Shown here piece after piece: positions 27,266-35,114 of a stretch of DNA of 41,037 nucleotides. This stretch comes from Campylobacteraceae bacterium (lineage in GTDB: Bacteria > Campylobacterota > Campylobacteria > Campylobacterales > Sulfurovaceae): contig JALWKO010000054.1 of assembly GCA_027081405.1 (NCBI GenBank), positions 1,230 through 42,266 of the forward strand. Reading direction: 5' to 3'. The position numbers were made by a program, and so were the translations under genes. The notes under the pieces are model-generated. The model ran no database searches, was not told the DNA's origin, and worked only from the letters and a program-made list of their open reading frames with translations. Positions within the stretch are counted from its first letter, which is position 1; the number at the start of each line of letters is the position of its first letter.

Positions 27266-27970
27266 TTATTTGATCTCCATCAGCTCGTTGGTGTCGAGCT
27301 TAACCGAGGGGCTCATCGTGAGGCTGAGCGCCGCGTTTTTGATGTAGCGTCCCTTGGCACTGGCGGGTTTGGCCTTGTTGATCTTCTCGACGAAGGTCAG
27401 AAGGTTCTCTTTGAGCTTCTCGGCGTCGAAACTCACTTTTCCGATCCCCGCGTGCATGTTCCCTTTTTTGTCGACGCGGAAGTTGACCTGACCCCCTTTG
27501 GCGTTTTTGACCGCCTGGGCCACGTCCATCGTGACGGTTCCGGTCTTGGGGTTGGGCATCAGCCCCTTTGGGCCGAGGATCCGGGCGACCTTTCCGAGGG
27601 TTCCCATCATGTCGGGGGTGGCGATGACGATATCGAAATCGAGGTTCCCCTGCTGGATCTGCTCGATCAGGTCGTCGCTGCCGACGATGTCGGCTCCGGC
27701 CTCTTTGGCCTCGTCGGCCTTGGCCCCTTTGGCGAAGACTGCGACGCGAACCTTCTTGCCGGTCCCGTGGGGGAGGACCACCGAACCGCGAATCATCTGA
27801 TCGGCGTGCCGGGGATCCACGTTGAGGTTCATCGCGATCTCTACCGTCTCGTCAAACTTGGCCGATTTGAGCTCTTTAACGGTTTTGATCGCCTCGTCAA
27901 TGCTGTATGCCTTGTCTTTGTCGATCTTCTCGAGTAGTGCCTGTTTGCGTTTGCTCAGTTTCTTGGACAT
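27266..27970 (-). CDS. rplA: 50S ribosomal protein L1
   Basis: 234 residues, forming the mobile L1 stalk that aids deacylated tRNA release. Conserved segments: [20 protein letters not shown] near the N-terminus, [26 protein letters not shown] in the middle, and [14 protein letters not shown]. The start is ATG 27970. It lies 55 bases after rplK. In E. coli L1 represses the rplKA mRNA; no target site was identified here. Confidence 0.97.
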   Translation of the reverse strand: MSKKLSKRKQALLEKIDKDKAYSIDEAIKTVKELKSAKFDETVEIAMNLNVDPRHADQMIRGSVVLPHGTGKKVRVAVFAKGAKADEAKEAGADIVGSDDLIEQIQQGNLDFDIVIATPDMMGTLGKVARILGPKGLMPNPKTGTVTMDVAQAVKNAKGGQVNFRVDKKGNMHAGIGKVSFDAEKLKENLLTFVEKINKAKPASAKGRYIKNAALSLTMSPSVKLDTNELMEIK

Positions 27971-28025
27971 TCTTTACTCCGCGTTGTATGCTCCCACTTT
28001 CTTTTGGATCCAAGTGGTGAAAGGA

Positions 28026-28451
28026 TCAGTCGACGATTTCGACACCCATGCTCCGGCAGGAGCCGGCGATGATCTTGGCCGCCTGCTCCCGGTCGTCGGT
28101 ATTCAGATCGGCAATCTTGAGATCGACGATCTTCATCAGTTGCTCCCGGGTGATCTTGGCCACCTTGTTCAGCAGCGGGTTGTCGCTCCCCTTTTTGATC
28201 CCGGCTTCCTTCATGATCAGGTCGCTGGCGGGGGGCTGCTTGGTCTCGAAGGTGAAGCTCCGGTCGTTGTAGACGGTGATGATCACGGGGATCTTGAAGC
28301 CCATCTTGTCTTTGGTCTTCTCGTTGAAGGCCTTGCAGAACTCCATGATGTTGACCCCGCGCTGACCCAGAGCGGGACCGACCGGCGGCGAGGGGTTGGC
28401 CTGACCGGCGGGAATCATGAGCTTGAATACTTCAGCTACTTTCTTCGCCAT
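28026..28451 (-). CDS. rplK: 50S ribosomal protein L11
   Basis: 141 residues, the usual length. It binds the GTPase-associated centre of 23S rRNA together with L10. The N-terminal [19 protein letters not shown] proline-rich block and the C-terminal rRNA-binding domain ([19 protein letters not shown]) are clear. It starts 16 bases after nusG, with AGGAAGGATAG upstream, and precedes rplA. Confidence 0.97.
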   Translation of the reverse strand: MAKKVAEVFKLMIPAGQANPSPPVGPALGQRGVNIMEFCKAFNEKTKDKMGFKIPVIITVYNDRSFTFETKQPPASDLIMKEAGIKKGSDNPLLNKVAKITREQLMKIVDLKIADLNTDDREQAAKIIAGSCRSMGVEIVD

Positions 28452-28467
28452 TGTCTATCCTTCCTGT

Positions 28468-28998
28468 TTAGATAATTTTTTCGACCTGGGTGTAGAGGAT
28501 CTCGACCGGCGTGTTCCGACCGAAGATCGACACGTTGAGCTTGAGCTTCCCGTGATCGAGGTCGTACTCCTCTACCATACCGGTGAAGTTGGCAAATGGC
28601 CCATCGATGATACGCACCATCTCTCCGGGCTCGAAATCGACTTTGGGGCGGGGAGGTTTTTTGTTCTCCAGCTTCTCCAGGACCAGTTGGATGTCCGACT
28701 CACTCAGAGGAGTCGGGGTCTTCTGTTCCCCAATGAAACGGGAAACCTTAGGCAGAGACTGGATCCTGTGCCACAGATCGGTATCGAGATCGATATGGGC
28801 GAAGACGTATCCGGAATAGAGCGAACGCTCGGTGATCTTTTTCTGGCCGTTTTTGACCTCGATCACCTCTTCGGTGGGGACCACGACTTTGTCGATACGG
28901 TCCTCGAGGCCGTAATCTTTGGCCATCTGTTCGATCGCGCGTTTCACCGCGCGCTCACTACCGGCATGGGTCTGAATCGCGTACCATTGATGAGCCAT
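28468..28998 (-). CDS. nusG: Transcription termination/antitermination factor NusG
   Basis: 176 residues from ATG 28998 (MAHQWYAIQTHAGSE). The NGN domain binds RNA polymerase; the KOW domain near the C-terminus (FEPGEMVRIIDGPFANFTG) contacts S10 or Rho. The longer frame to 29055 overlaps secE and is rejected. It lies 13 bases after secE and 16 before rplK, the canonical order. Confidence 0.96.
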   Translation of the reverse strand: MAHQWYAIQTHAGSERAVKRAIEQMAKDYGLEDRIDKVVVPTEEVIEVKNGQKKITERSLYSGYVFAHIDLDTDLWHRIQSLPKVSRFIGEQKTPTPLSESDIQLVLEKLENKKPPRPKVDFEPGEMVRIIDGPFANFTGMVEEYDLDHGKLKLNVSIFGRNTPVEILYTQVEKII

Positions 28999-29011
28999 CG
29001 TAACCCTTGAA

Positions 29012-29191
29012 TCAGAACGTGCTGGAAACGATTGCCGACATGAGCATGTCAACAAGTGCCAGGAAAATAGATATTACCGTCACTACGAGTACGACAGCGA
29101 CGAATGCCTGACGAACCTGAACCTTGGTCGGGAAAATGACCTTATCCAGTTCGACCTTCGCTTCTCTGAAAAAATCGACTACTTTTTCCAT
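29012..29191 (-). CDS. secE: Preprotein translocase subunit SecE
   Basis: 59 residues, the short single-span form of SecE found outside enterobacteria. It clamps SecY in the inner membrane. The amphipathic helix (VVDFFREAKVELDKVIFPTK) precedes one transmembrane segment at about 28-50. The start ATG 29191 has AAGGTAGAT upstream and lies 14 bases after the tRNA-Trp gene. An open extension through the tRNA gene is rejected. Confidence 0.95.
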   Translation of the reverse strand: MEKVVDFFREAKVELDKVIFPTKVQVRQAFVAVVLVVTVISIFLALVDMLMSAIVSSTF

Positions 29192-29205
29192 ATCTACCTT
29201 CTTGA

Positions 29206-29281
29206 TGGCAGGCCAAGAGGGACTCGAACCCCCGACACCTGGTTTTGGAGACCAGTGCTCTACCAACTGAGCTATTGGCCT
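29206..29281 (-). tRNA. trnW: tRNA-Trp (CCA anticodon)
   Basis: A full cloverleaf: acceptor AGGCCAA/TTGGCCT, D arm AGCTC..GAGC, anticodon stem CTGGT/ACCAG with loop CTCCAAA (anticodon CCA), T arm GGGGGTTCGAGTCCC. The discriminator is G and CCA is genome-encoded. It lies between rpmG and secE in the same direction, as in many Campylobacterota and other bacteria. Confidence 0.97.
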
Positions 29282-29300
29282 AAAGTTGGACGAGACGAGC

Positions 29301-29453
29301 TTAGAGCTTCATCTCTTTGTGCACGGTGTGCGTCTTGCACCACTTGCAGTATTTTTTCAGAGCAAGCTTCTCTGTGGTGTTTTTCTTGTTCTTGGTAGTG
29401 TGGTAGTTCCGGCGGGAACACTTTTCACAACCGAGGTGGACGATCTCTCTCAT
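29301..29453 (-). CDS. rpmG: 50S ribosomal protein L33
   Basis: A 50-residue large-subunit protein starting [12 protein letters not shown] and ending HTVHKEMKL. Two CxxC pairs (Cys9/Cys12 and Cys36/Cys39) form a zinc ribbon, so this is the zinc-binding C+ form. ATG 29453 has GGAGAGAAG upstream. It lies between tuf and tRNA-Trp. No zinc-free paralogue is in the window. Confidence 0.95.
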   Translation of the reverse strand: MREIVHLGCEKCSRRNYHTTKNKKNTTEKLALKKYCKWCKTHTVHKEMKL

Positions 29454-29469
29454 CTTCTCTCCAATCAAT

Positions 29470-29489
29470 CGGCCGGCAGGAGCCGGCCG
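29470..29489 (-). promoter_or_regulatory. Strong hairpin between tuf and rpmG
   Basis: CGGCCGGC and GCCGGCCG form a perfect eight-base GC stem with a four-base loop in the 45-base spacer. No T-tract follows, so it is more likely an mRNA processing or 3'-end stabilising structure protecting abundant tuf mRNA than a full terminator. Confidence 0.5.
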
Positions 29490-29498
29490 GGGATGTCA

Positions 29499-30707
29499 TT
29501 ACTCGATGACCTTGGTAACAACACCGGCGCCGACGGTGCGTCCACCTTCGCGGATCGCAAAGCGGGTACCTTCCTCCAGAGCGATCGGGGCGATCAGCTC
29601 GACGGTCAGTTTGACGTTGTCGCCGGGCATGACCATCTCGGTTCCCTCGGGGAGGATGACCGATCCGGTCACGTCGGTGGTCCGTACGTAGAACTGGGGC
29701 CGATAGTTGTTGAAGAACGGAGTGTGCCGTCCCCCTTCCTCTTTGGTCAGGACGTAAACTTCGGCCTCGAACTTGGTATGGGGAGTGATGGAGCCGGGCT
29801 CGCACAGAACCATACCGCGCTGGACGTCTTCTTTGCCGATACCGCGCAGAAGGACACCGACGTTGTCTCCGGCCTCACCGCAGTCCATCTCTTTGCGGAA
29901 CATTTCGACACCGGTGACGGTGGTTTTCTGGGTGTCTTTCAGACCGACGATTTCGATCTCGTCTCCGACGCAGACTTTACCCCGCTCGATCTTACCGGTA
30001 ACGACGGTTCCCCGTCCTTGGATCGAGAAGATGTCCTCGATGGGCATCAGGAAAGGCTTGTCGGTCTCCCGCTCGGGATCGGGGATATACTCGTCGACTG
30101 CTTCCATCAGCTTGAGGATCTTTTCGGACCACTCGCCGAGTTTTCCGGCTTTGGCCTCTTCGAGAGCCTGATAGGCCGAACCGGCGATGACGGGAGTGTC
30201 GTCACCGGGGAACTCGTACTCGTTGAGGAGTTCGCGTACTTCCATCTCGACCAGTTCGAGCATCTCTTCCTTGTCCTCTTCGTCGAGCTGATCCTCTTTG
30301 TTGAGGAAGACGACGATGTAGGGGACACCGACCTGGCGCGAGAGGAGGATGTGCTCCCGCGTCTGAGCCATCGGACCGTCGGTCGCCGCGATAACCAGGA
30401 TCGCACCGTCCATCTGGGCCGCACCGGTGATCATGTTTTTGACGTAGTCGGCGTGGCCGGGGCAGTCGACGTGTGCGTAGTGGCGCTTGTCGGTCTCGTA
30501 CTCCACGTGGGAGGTGGCGATGGTGATTCCGCGCTCGCGCTCTTCGGGAGCGTTGTCGATCTGATCGTAGTCCATCATCTGCGAGTTGTTCTTCTGGGCA
30601 AGAACGGCGGTGATGGCGGCAGTCAGGGTCGTTTTACCGTGGTCGACGTGACCGATGGTACCAATGTTGACGTGCGGTTTGGTACGCTCGAATTTTTCTT
30701 TGGCCAT
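29499..30707 (-). CDS. tuf: Translation elongation factor Tu
   Basis: 402-residue GTPase delivering aminoacyl-tRNA to the ribosome. G motifs: GHVDHGKT at 19-26, [12 protein letters not shown] and GSAYQAL. The effector region ERERGITIA is intact. It carries a short insertion ([19 protein letters not shown] region) within normal variation. The start is ATG 30707, with AGGAGAACACA upstream. It is fed by read-through from the tRNA cluster and by one or two nearby TATAAT boxes. It is the only tuf in the window and is not part of the str cluster. Confidence 0.98.
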   Translation of the reverse strand: MAKEKFERTKPHVNIGTIGHVDHGKTTLTAAITAVLAQKNNSQMMDYDQIDNAPEERERGITIATSHVEYETDKRHYAHVDCPGHADYVKNMITGAAQMDGAILVIAATDGPMAQTREHILLSRQVGVPYIVVFLNKEDQLDEEDKEEMLELVEMEVRELLNEYEFPGDDTPVIAGSAYQALEEAKAGKLGEWSEKILKLMEAVDEYIPDPERETDKPFLMPIEDIFSIQGRGTVVTGKIERGKVCVGDEIEIVGLKDTQKTTVTGVEMFRKEMDCGEAGDNVGVLLRGIGKEDVQRGMVLCEPGSITPHTKFEAEVYVLTKEEGGRHTPFFNNYRPQFYVRTTDVTGSVILPEGTEMVMPGDNVKLTVELIAPIALEEGTRFAIREGGRTVGAGVVTKVIE

Positions 30708-30739
30708 TGTGTTCTCCTAGCTTGAAATTGGCGGCTGAT

Positions 30740-30762
30740 ATTATACCAGACTCAACATTATA
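30740..30762 (-). promoter_or_regulatory. Tandem -10 boxes ahead of tuf
   Basis: Two perfect TATAAT hexamers on the minus strand (30740-30745 and 30757-30762), 32 and 49 bases before tuf and downstream of tRNA-Thr. They would let tuf be transcribed independently of the tRNA genes. No good -35 box is seen. Confidence 0.5.
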
Positions 30763-30847
30763 AGACCGGTGCCCATACCTATGGACAAGACTGCAACCGA
30801 AAAACGGAGTTTCTTTAGGGTTGGACTCCTGTCCATATTCAGCCTGA

Positions 30848-30922
<75 letters not shown>

Positions 30923-31017
30923 ATGGGAAGTGATTATCAGTGATTGTACGCGCGATAACTGCGAAGATCACATACGGGATGCGGAACAGTTATACTCAGC
31001 TCCCAGTCGTTCGCGAA

Positions 31018-31094
31018 TGGAGCGGGAGACGGGACTCGAACCCGCGACCCTCAGCTTGGAAGGCTGACGCTCTAGCCAACTGAGCTACTCCCGC
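31018..31094 (-). tRNA. trnG: tRNA-Gly (TCC anticodon)
   Basis: Acceptor GCGGGAG/CTCCCGC, anticodon stem TCAGC/GCTGA with loop CTTCCAA (anticodon TCC), T arm GCGGGTTCGAGTCCCG, encoded CCA. It is 4 bases from tRNA-Tyr and 95 from tRNA-Thr (GGT). Confidence 0.97.
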
Positions 31095-31098
31095 GTCG

Positions 31099-31184
31099 TG
31101 GTGGTGAGAGGAGGATTCGAACCTCCGAAGGCAAAAGCCAGCAGATTTACAGTCTGCCCTCGTTGACCACTTGAGTATCTCACC
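31099..31184 (-). tRNA. trnY: tRNA-Tyr (GTA anticodon)
   Basis: Acceptor GGTGAGA/TCTCACC, anticodon stem GCAGA/TCTGC with loop CTGTAAA (anticodon GTA), a long class II variable arm, T arm GGAGGTTCGAATCCTCC, encoded CCA. It is 86 bases long. Confidence 0.97.
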
Positions 31185-31221
31185 ATCCGACCGGTCAAAC
31201 ACTGATAATGCTCTTTTACGA

Positions 31222-31298
31222 TGGAGCTGGTGATGGGATTCGAACCCGCGACCTGCTGATTACAAATCAGCTGCTCTAGCCAACTGAGCTACACCAGC
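31222..31298 (-). tRNA. trnT: tRNA-Thr (TGT anticodon)
   Basis: Acceptor GCTGGTG/CACCAGC, anticodon stem GCTGA/TCAGC with loop TTTGTAA (anticodon TGT), T arm GCGGGTTCGAATCCC, encoded CCA. It is the first gene of the tRNA-tuf cluster, with a -10 box about 28 bases upstream. Confidence 0.97.
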
Positions 31299-31325
31299 AT
31301 CCAGTCCATCGCAAAATGGAGTCGC

Positions 31326-31331
31326 ATTATA
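31326..31331 (-). promoter_or_regulatory. -10 box for the tRNA-tuf cluster
   Basis: TATAAT on the minus strand followed by a GC-rich stretch, 28 bases before the first tRNA, in the 56-base spacer after the EI24-like gene. The GCG right after the -10 box resembles a stringent discriminator, but this is inference. Confidence 0.6.
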
Positions 31332-31354
31332 AGCGGGGAATGCTTAATCTTTTA

Positions 31355-32041
31355 TTAAACCTTCACGGTTTCGGGAAAATTCTCCATCAAAAAGTGCAAA
31401 AAGAGAATCTGCGCAAAGAGGGGAGCGAAACTGTTGAGCACCGGAATGTAGTTGAACAGCGCCGCCGCCAGGGCGGCGACGCGGGCTTTGGGACGCAGGG
31501 GGCGCAGATTGCGCGGATCCCGGACGAAAAGCTCCCCCACGTCGTGCAGCGTGGGATCCAGCAGGAGAATCGACCAGAGCCACAGCATCCACAGCTGTCC
31601 GAAGACGGGGACGAAAATCAGCGGCAGGGTCAGGAGGAACAGGACCAGAAACGCGGCACTCGCTTTGAGGGTATACCAGACGGAGCGGTGGATGGCGGCA
31701 CCGCCCACCGGCCGGATCCAGGGATATTCCCGCTCGGCCAGTCGCAGCAGGAGCTTCTCGCTCAGCAGCGACGTGAGCAGGGAAATGGTAACGACGATCA
31801 AGGCATACCCCACCGCCAGCGCCGCCAGAAAGGCCCCCGTGGCCTGAAACCACGCGAAATGACCGATGAAGGGGATCATCTGCATATACCCTGCGACGAA
31901 ACGCTCGAACGGTCCCCAGAACAGCCAGAGAATCAGAACCCAAAACAGGAACGATCCCAGCCCCACCTTGAGGATGAATCCCAGAACCGCGGGGCTCAGA
32001 ATGTCCCGGACCGTACGGCGCAGAATTTTGGTGAAGTTCAT
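31355..32041 (-). CDS. EI24/CysZ-like integral membrane protein
   Basis: 228 residues with several hydrophobic segments: about 22-44, 68-92, 127-150 and shorter ones near 155-165 and 195-215. The middle and C-terminal parts match the EI24 domain pattern seen in CysZ-like proteins (FVPVFGQLWMLWLWSILLLDP, then NYIPVLNSFAPLFAQILF). CysZ is linked to sulfate uptake; many EI24 proteins in Campylobacterota are uncharacterised, and no sulfate gene is nearby. The start ATG 32041 has AAAAGGA upstream. It follows the carbonic anhydrase gene across a 49-base spacer that is mostly heptamer repeats. Confidence 0.75.
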   Translation of the reverse strand: MNFTKILRRTVRDILSPAVLGFILKVGLGSFLFWVLILWLFWGPFERFVAGYMQMIPFIGHFAWFQATGAFLAALAVGYALIVVTISLLTSLLSEKLLLRLAEREYPWIRPVGGAAIHRSVWYTLKASAAFLVLFLLTLPLIFVPVFGQLWMLWLWSILLLDPTLHDVGELFVRDPRNLRPLRPKARVAALAAALFNYIPVLNSFAPLFAQILFLHFLMENFPETVKV

Positions 32042-32058
32042 AGTAATCCTTTTGACAA

Positions 32059-32093
32059 CTAGTTACTAGTTTCTAGTTACTAGTTGCTAGTTA
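32059..32093. repeat. CTAGTTA heptamer array, 5 copies
   Basis: Five tandem copies of the seven-base unit CTAGTTA (positions 32059, 32066, 32073, 32080, 32087), with single changes at the last base of two copies. The array ends exactly at the stop codon of the carbonic anhydrase gene, so the repeat supplies that stop. Each strand contains stop triplets in every frame because seven is not a multiple of three. Confidence 0.85.
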
Positions 32094-32630
32094 CTCACTA
32101 TCCTGATAACTCTTCATGAACTCCACATAGCGCCGGGCCGAAGCATAGAGCTCCGCTACCTCCTCGTCGGTGAGCTCCCGGACCACTTTGGCGGGACTCC
32201 CCAGGATCAAGGAGCGGGGCGGGAAAACCTTCCCTCCAGTCACCAGCGCTCCCGCCCCGACGATCGACTCCCGGCCGATGACGGCGCCGTCGAGGATCGT
32301 GGCGCTCATCCCGATCAGGCAGGCGTCTTCGACGGTGCAACCATGCAGCATCACCCGGTGGCCCACAGTGACGTCGTTGCCGATGATCGTGGGGTGTCCG
32401 TCGCTTTTGTCGGGTTGTTTGTAGTGGGTGACGTGGATCATGCTCAGATCCTGGATGTTGGTCCGGTCCCCGATGCGGATCCGGTGGACGTCGCCCCGCA
32501 CCACGCAGCCGAACCAGACCGAAGATTCTTCGCCCAACGCCACATCCCCGATGACGGTTGCTCCGGGGGCGATCCAGCTGCCTTCTCCCAAATTGGGGGA
32601 GAGACCTCGATAGCTCAGAATTTTCGGCAT
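32091..32630 (-). CDS. Gamma-class carbonic anhydrase family protein
   Basis: 179 residues of left-handed beta-helix hexapeptide repeats (for example SWIAPGATVIGDVALGE and SATILDGAVIGRESIVG), ending in a C-terminal helix. Such proteins form trimers binding a metal at subunit interfaces. Candidate ligands are His66 (in MIHVTHY) and His91/His96 (in VGHRVMLHG), with the spacing of the last two as in Cam. The RGDVHRIRIGDRTNIQD block is typical. The proton-shuttle acidic loop of Cam is absent, as in CamH/YrdA-type members, so activity cannot be assumed. ATG 32630 is chosen for AAGGAG upstream. The gene is flanked on both sides by CTAGTTA heptamer arrays. Confidence 0.9.
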   Translation of the reverse strand: MPKILSYRGLSPNLGEGSWIAPGATVIGDVALGEESSVWFGCVVRGDVHRIRIGDRTNIQDLSMIHVTHYKQPDKSDGHPTIIGNDVTVGHRVMLHGCTVEDACLIGMSATILDGAVIGRESIVGAGALVTGGKVFPPRSLILGSPAKVVRELTDEEVAELYASARRYVEFMKSYQDSE

Positions 32631-32646
32631 AAGTGCTCCTTGAAAA

Positions 32647-32693
32647 GTCATTATGGGCTACGCCCAGTTATTCGTAATCATTTATAGTCATTG
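32647..32693. repeat. Degenerate heptamers interrupted by a hairpin
   Basis: A GTCATTA unit (32647-32653) abuts hairpin TGGGC-TAC-GCCCA (32654-32666), then degenerate units GTTATTC, GTAATCA, a six-base TTTATA and GTCATTG follow to 32693. This lies in the 243-base spacer upstream of the carbonic anhydrase gene, which holds no ORF. Confidence 0.65.
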
Positions 32694-32752
32694 AGGTAGT
32701 TTGCCAAATCACCTGCACGTTTCCATGCAAAATGAGCTCACATGACCACGAA

Positions 32753-32804
32753 GCGAACAATCGCCTCTCTATTGGGGGGATAAATCCCGCCTCCGAACAA
32801 TCGC
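32753..32804. repeat. Duplicated CGAACAATCGC with small hairpins
   Basis: The 11-mer CGAACAATCGC occurs at 32754-32764 and 32794-32804. The first copy forms GCGA-ACAA-TCGC. Between them lies another small inverted repeat (GGGA-TAAA-TCCC). It is part of the same hairpin-rich spacer. Confidence 0.6.
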
Positions 32805-32829
32805 GCCGCAACGCGACGCCCCATAACTT

Positions 32830-32871
32830 CCAGTTACTCGTTACTCGTTCCTAGTTACTAGTTACTAGTTA
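32830..32871. repeat. CTAGTTA heptamer array, 6 copies
   Basis: Six seven-base units (starting 32830, 32837, 32844, 32851, 32858, 32865); the last three are perfect CTAGTTA and the first three diverge. The array ends two bases from the ppk stop codon (32874). It is the same family as the array at 32059, across the carbonic anhydrase gene. Confidence 0.85.
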
Positions 32872-32873
32872 TG

Positions 32874-34985
32874 TCAGCTCTCTTTCAACAGCTTCTCCGC
32901 CAGACGGCGCACGTAGCTTTTTTCGTCCCCGTCTTTGCGCTTGCGGGAGCGTTCGTAGAGCTTGTTGACGTAGCGCTCCAGCAGCTCCTGCGAATCGACC
33001 TCCCGCTCCCCTTCGGCGGGATGGACCCGGTGGTACTCCCCCTCGCTGTCGAGGACCCACCGGAGACGGTTGTCAGCCAGCTGGAGGCTGAGAATCTGCT
33101 CGATCCGTTCGGCCAGTTCGGGCTCGAAAATGGGGGTCATCAGTTCGACGCGACGGTCGAGGTTGCGGGGCATCAGATCGGCGCTGGAGATGTAGCATCC
33201 CGGATCGTCGTGCTTGAACCAGTACATCCGGGGGTGCTCCAGATATTTGCCGATGATCGAGGAGACGGTGATGTTTTCGCTCACCCCTTCGATGCCGGGA
33301 CGCAAGCAGCAGATCCCCCGGATGATCAAATCGACCCGACACCCTTTCTGACTCGCCCGGTAGAGGGCCCGGATGATTTCGGGGTGGGCCAGAGAGTTGG
33401 CCTTGAGGATGATGTGCCCCTCCTCCCCGTGGGAAGCCTCCTTTTCGATGAGCCACAGGAGCCGGGGCTTGATCTGGGTGGGGGACATGTAGAGGGTCTC
33501 GAGTTTGGCGTGGGTCGAAAACCCCGTCAGGAAATGGAAAAAACGGGTGGCGTCGGAGGTGAACTCCCGCTTGGTGGTGAAATAGCTCAGATCGGTATAG
33601 ATCTTGGCGGTGGTGGGGTTGTAGTTGCCGGTGGCCAGATGAAGATAGCTTTTGAGCCGGCCGTTTTTCCGCTTGATCACCTGGGCGATCTTGGCGTGGA
33701 CCTTGAGCCCGGGGATCCCGTAGACCACGTGGGCCCCCGCCTCTTCGAGTTTCTTGGCCCAACGGAGGTTGTTCTCCTCGTCGAAACGGGCTTTGAGCTC
33801 CACGAGAACCGTCACCTGCTTCCCGTCCTGGGCCGCGTCGATGAGGGCTTTGACGATGGGGGATTTGGTCCCCACCCGATAGAGGGTCATCCGGATCGCC
33901 AGGGTATCGGGATCGGCGGCGGCGTCGGCGATGAAGCGGACCACCGGCTCGAAACTCTCGTAGGGGTGATACAGCAGCACGTCCTCGTGCTCGATCGCCT
34001 CGAAGATCTCCTCCCGGTCCAACGGAGGGAGTACTTTGGGATTGTAGGACGGCAGGAGCAGATGGCTGAGCGACTTCTCCCCCACCACCTGCCACAGCGC
34101 CCCGAGGTTGAGAGGGACACTCCGGTAGTAGTAGATATCTTCGTCGCTGAGCTGCAGATGGGAGGTGAGGAAGGCGACCAGATCGGCGTCGGCGTCTCCG
34201 GTGAGCTCCAGACGGACGATCTGCCCTTTGTTTCGGCTTCGCAGCCCCTCTTCCATCATCTCCAGGAAATCGTCGGCCTCCTCCTCCTCGATCTCCAGGT
34301 CGGCATTTCGGGTGACCCGAAACGGCGTACTGGCCACTTCGGTATACCCCGGGAAGAGCTCCGAGATGAAATGCTCCACCACACTCTCGATCGGGACGAA
34401 GGTGTGGCCCACCTGGAGGAAGCGGGGGAGGATCCGAGGGATGCGCACCAGACCGTGCTTGACGGTTCCGCTGCCGTCGGTGAGCTTGACCGCCAGGGCG
34501 AAACTGAGATTGTTGAGATGGGGGAAGGGGTGGGTGGCGTCCACGGCGATGGGGATGATTACCGGGAAGATGTGCTCCATGAACTCCTCCCGGAGGCGCT
34601 GCTGCTCGGTTTCGGGAATTTCCCGGTAGGGGAGGATTCGTACGCCGTGGGAGCCCAGTTCGTGGAGGATCGTTTCGTAACGCTCCTCCAGGGTCCGCTT
34701 CTCCCGGTGGAGATAGTCCCGGATCGCCGCCAGCTGTTCGGCGGGGGTCATCCGGTCAGGACCGGTCTCCTGGACCCCCGCTTTGTACAACGAGATCAAT
34801 CCGGCGACCCGGACCATATAGAACTCGTCCAGGTTCGTCCCGTAGATGGCGATAAATTTGAGCCGCTCCAGCGGCGGGAGCTCCCCCCGCTCGGTCTGGG
34901 CCAGGACGCGGGTATTGAAACGGAGCCAGGAGAGCTCCCGGTTGATATAGAGACTGGGGTCTTTCAGATCGATGGGTGTATTCAC
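32874..34985 (-). CDS. ppk: Polyphosphate kinase 1
   Basis: Reversibly transfers the gamma-phosphate of ATP to inorganic polyphosphate; membrane-associated. It is 703 residues, the normal PPK1 length. The N-terminal domain starts LYINRELSWLRFNTRVL. The phospholipase-D-like half carries the autophosphorylated His in YLHLATGNYNPTTAKIY, and the second catalytic His in LEHPRMYWF. GTG 34985 is the start, with AAAAGGGAG six bases upstream. It has its own probable promoter at 35090-35095 with tandem repeats in the leader. It follows uvrB in the same direction. Polyphosphate is important for stress survival and motility in related bacteria. Confidence 0.96.
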   Translation of the reverse strand: MNTPIDLKDPSLYINRELSWLRFNTRVLAQTERGELPPLERLKFIAIYGTNLDEFYMVRVAGLISLYKAGVQETGPDRMTPAEQLAAIRDYLHREKRTLEERYETILHELGSHGVRILPYREIPETEQQRLREEFMEHIFPVIIPIAVDATHPFPHLNNLSFALAVKLTDGSGTVKHGLVRIPRILPRFLQVGHTFVPIESVVEHFISELFPGYTEVASTPFRVTRNADLEIEEEEADDFLEMMEEGLRSRNKGQIVRLELTGDADADLVAFLTSHLQLSDEDIYYYRSVPLNLGALWQVVGEKSLSHLLLPSYNPKVLPPLDREEIFEAIEHEDVLLYHPYESFEPVVRFIADAAADPDTLAIRMTLYRVGTKSPIVKALIDAAQDGKQVTVLVELKARFDEENNLRWAKKLEEAGAHVVYGIPGLKVHAKIAQVIKRKNGRLKSYLHLATGNYNPTTAKIYTDLSYFTTKREFTSDATRFFHFLTGFSTHAKLETLYMSPTQIKPRLLWLIEKEASHGEEGHIILKANSLAHPEIIRALYRASQKGCRVDLIIRGICCLRPGIEGVSENITVSSIIGKYLEHPRMYWFKHDDPGCYISSADLMPRNLDRRVELMTPIFEPELAERIEQILSLQLADNRLRWVLDSEGEYHRVHPAEGEREVDSQELLERYVNKLYERSRKRKDGDEKSYVRRLAEKLLKES

Positions 34986-35055
34986 CGTCGGCTCCCTTTT
35001 CGATACGAACGTTTTTGGCGATGGGACAATTCCGATTGTCCCGATAGATGTGGCT

Positions 35056-35095
35056 GAAATGCGTATTCTGAAAATGCGTATTACTTGGGATTATA
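35056..35095 (-). promoter_or_regulatory. ppk promoter with tandem 11-base repeats
   Basis: A TATAAT box (35090-35095, minus) about 105 bases before ppk. At the expected start of transcription two direct copies of AATACGCATTT (35072-35082 and 35057-35067) lie 15 bases apart. This arrangement suggests an operator or an RNA element; it does not match a Pho box. Confidence 0.45.
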
Positions 35096-35114
35096 CCATC
35101 TGCCCCGAGGCGAC

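Noticed and set aside
29012-29266. Extended SecE reading frame through the tRNA-Trp gene
   Set aside because: The extra N-terminal codons are the tRNA gene itself; SecE homology and the ribosome site start at 29191.
32059-32871. Possible CRISPR or CRISPR-like array
   Set aside because: Units are seven bases, contiguous and without spacers, and no cas gene is nearby.
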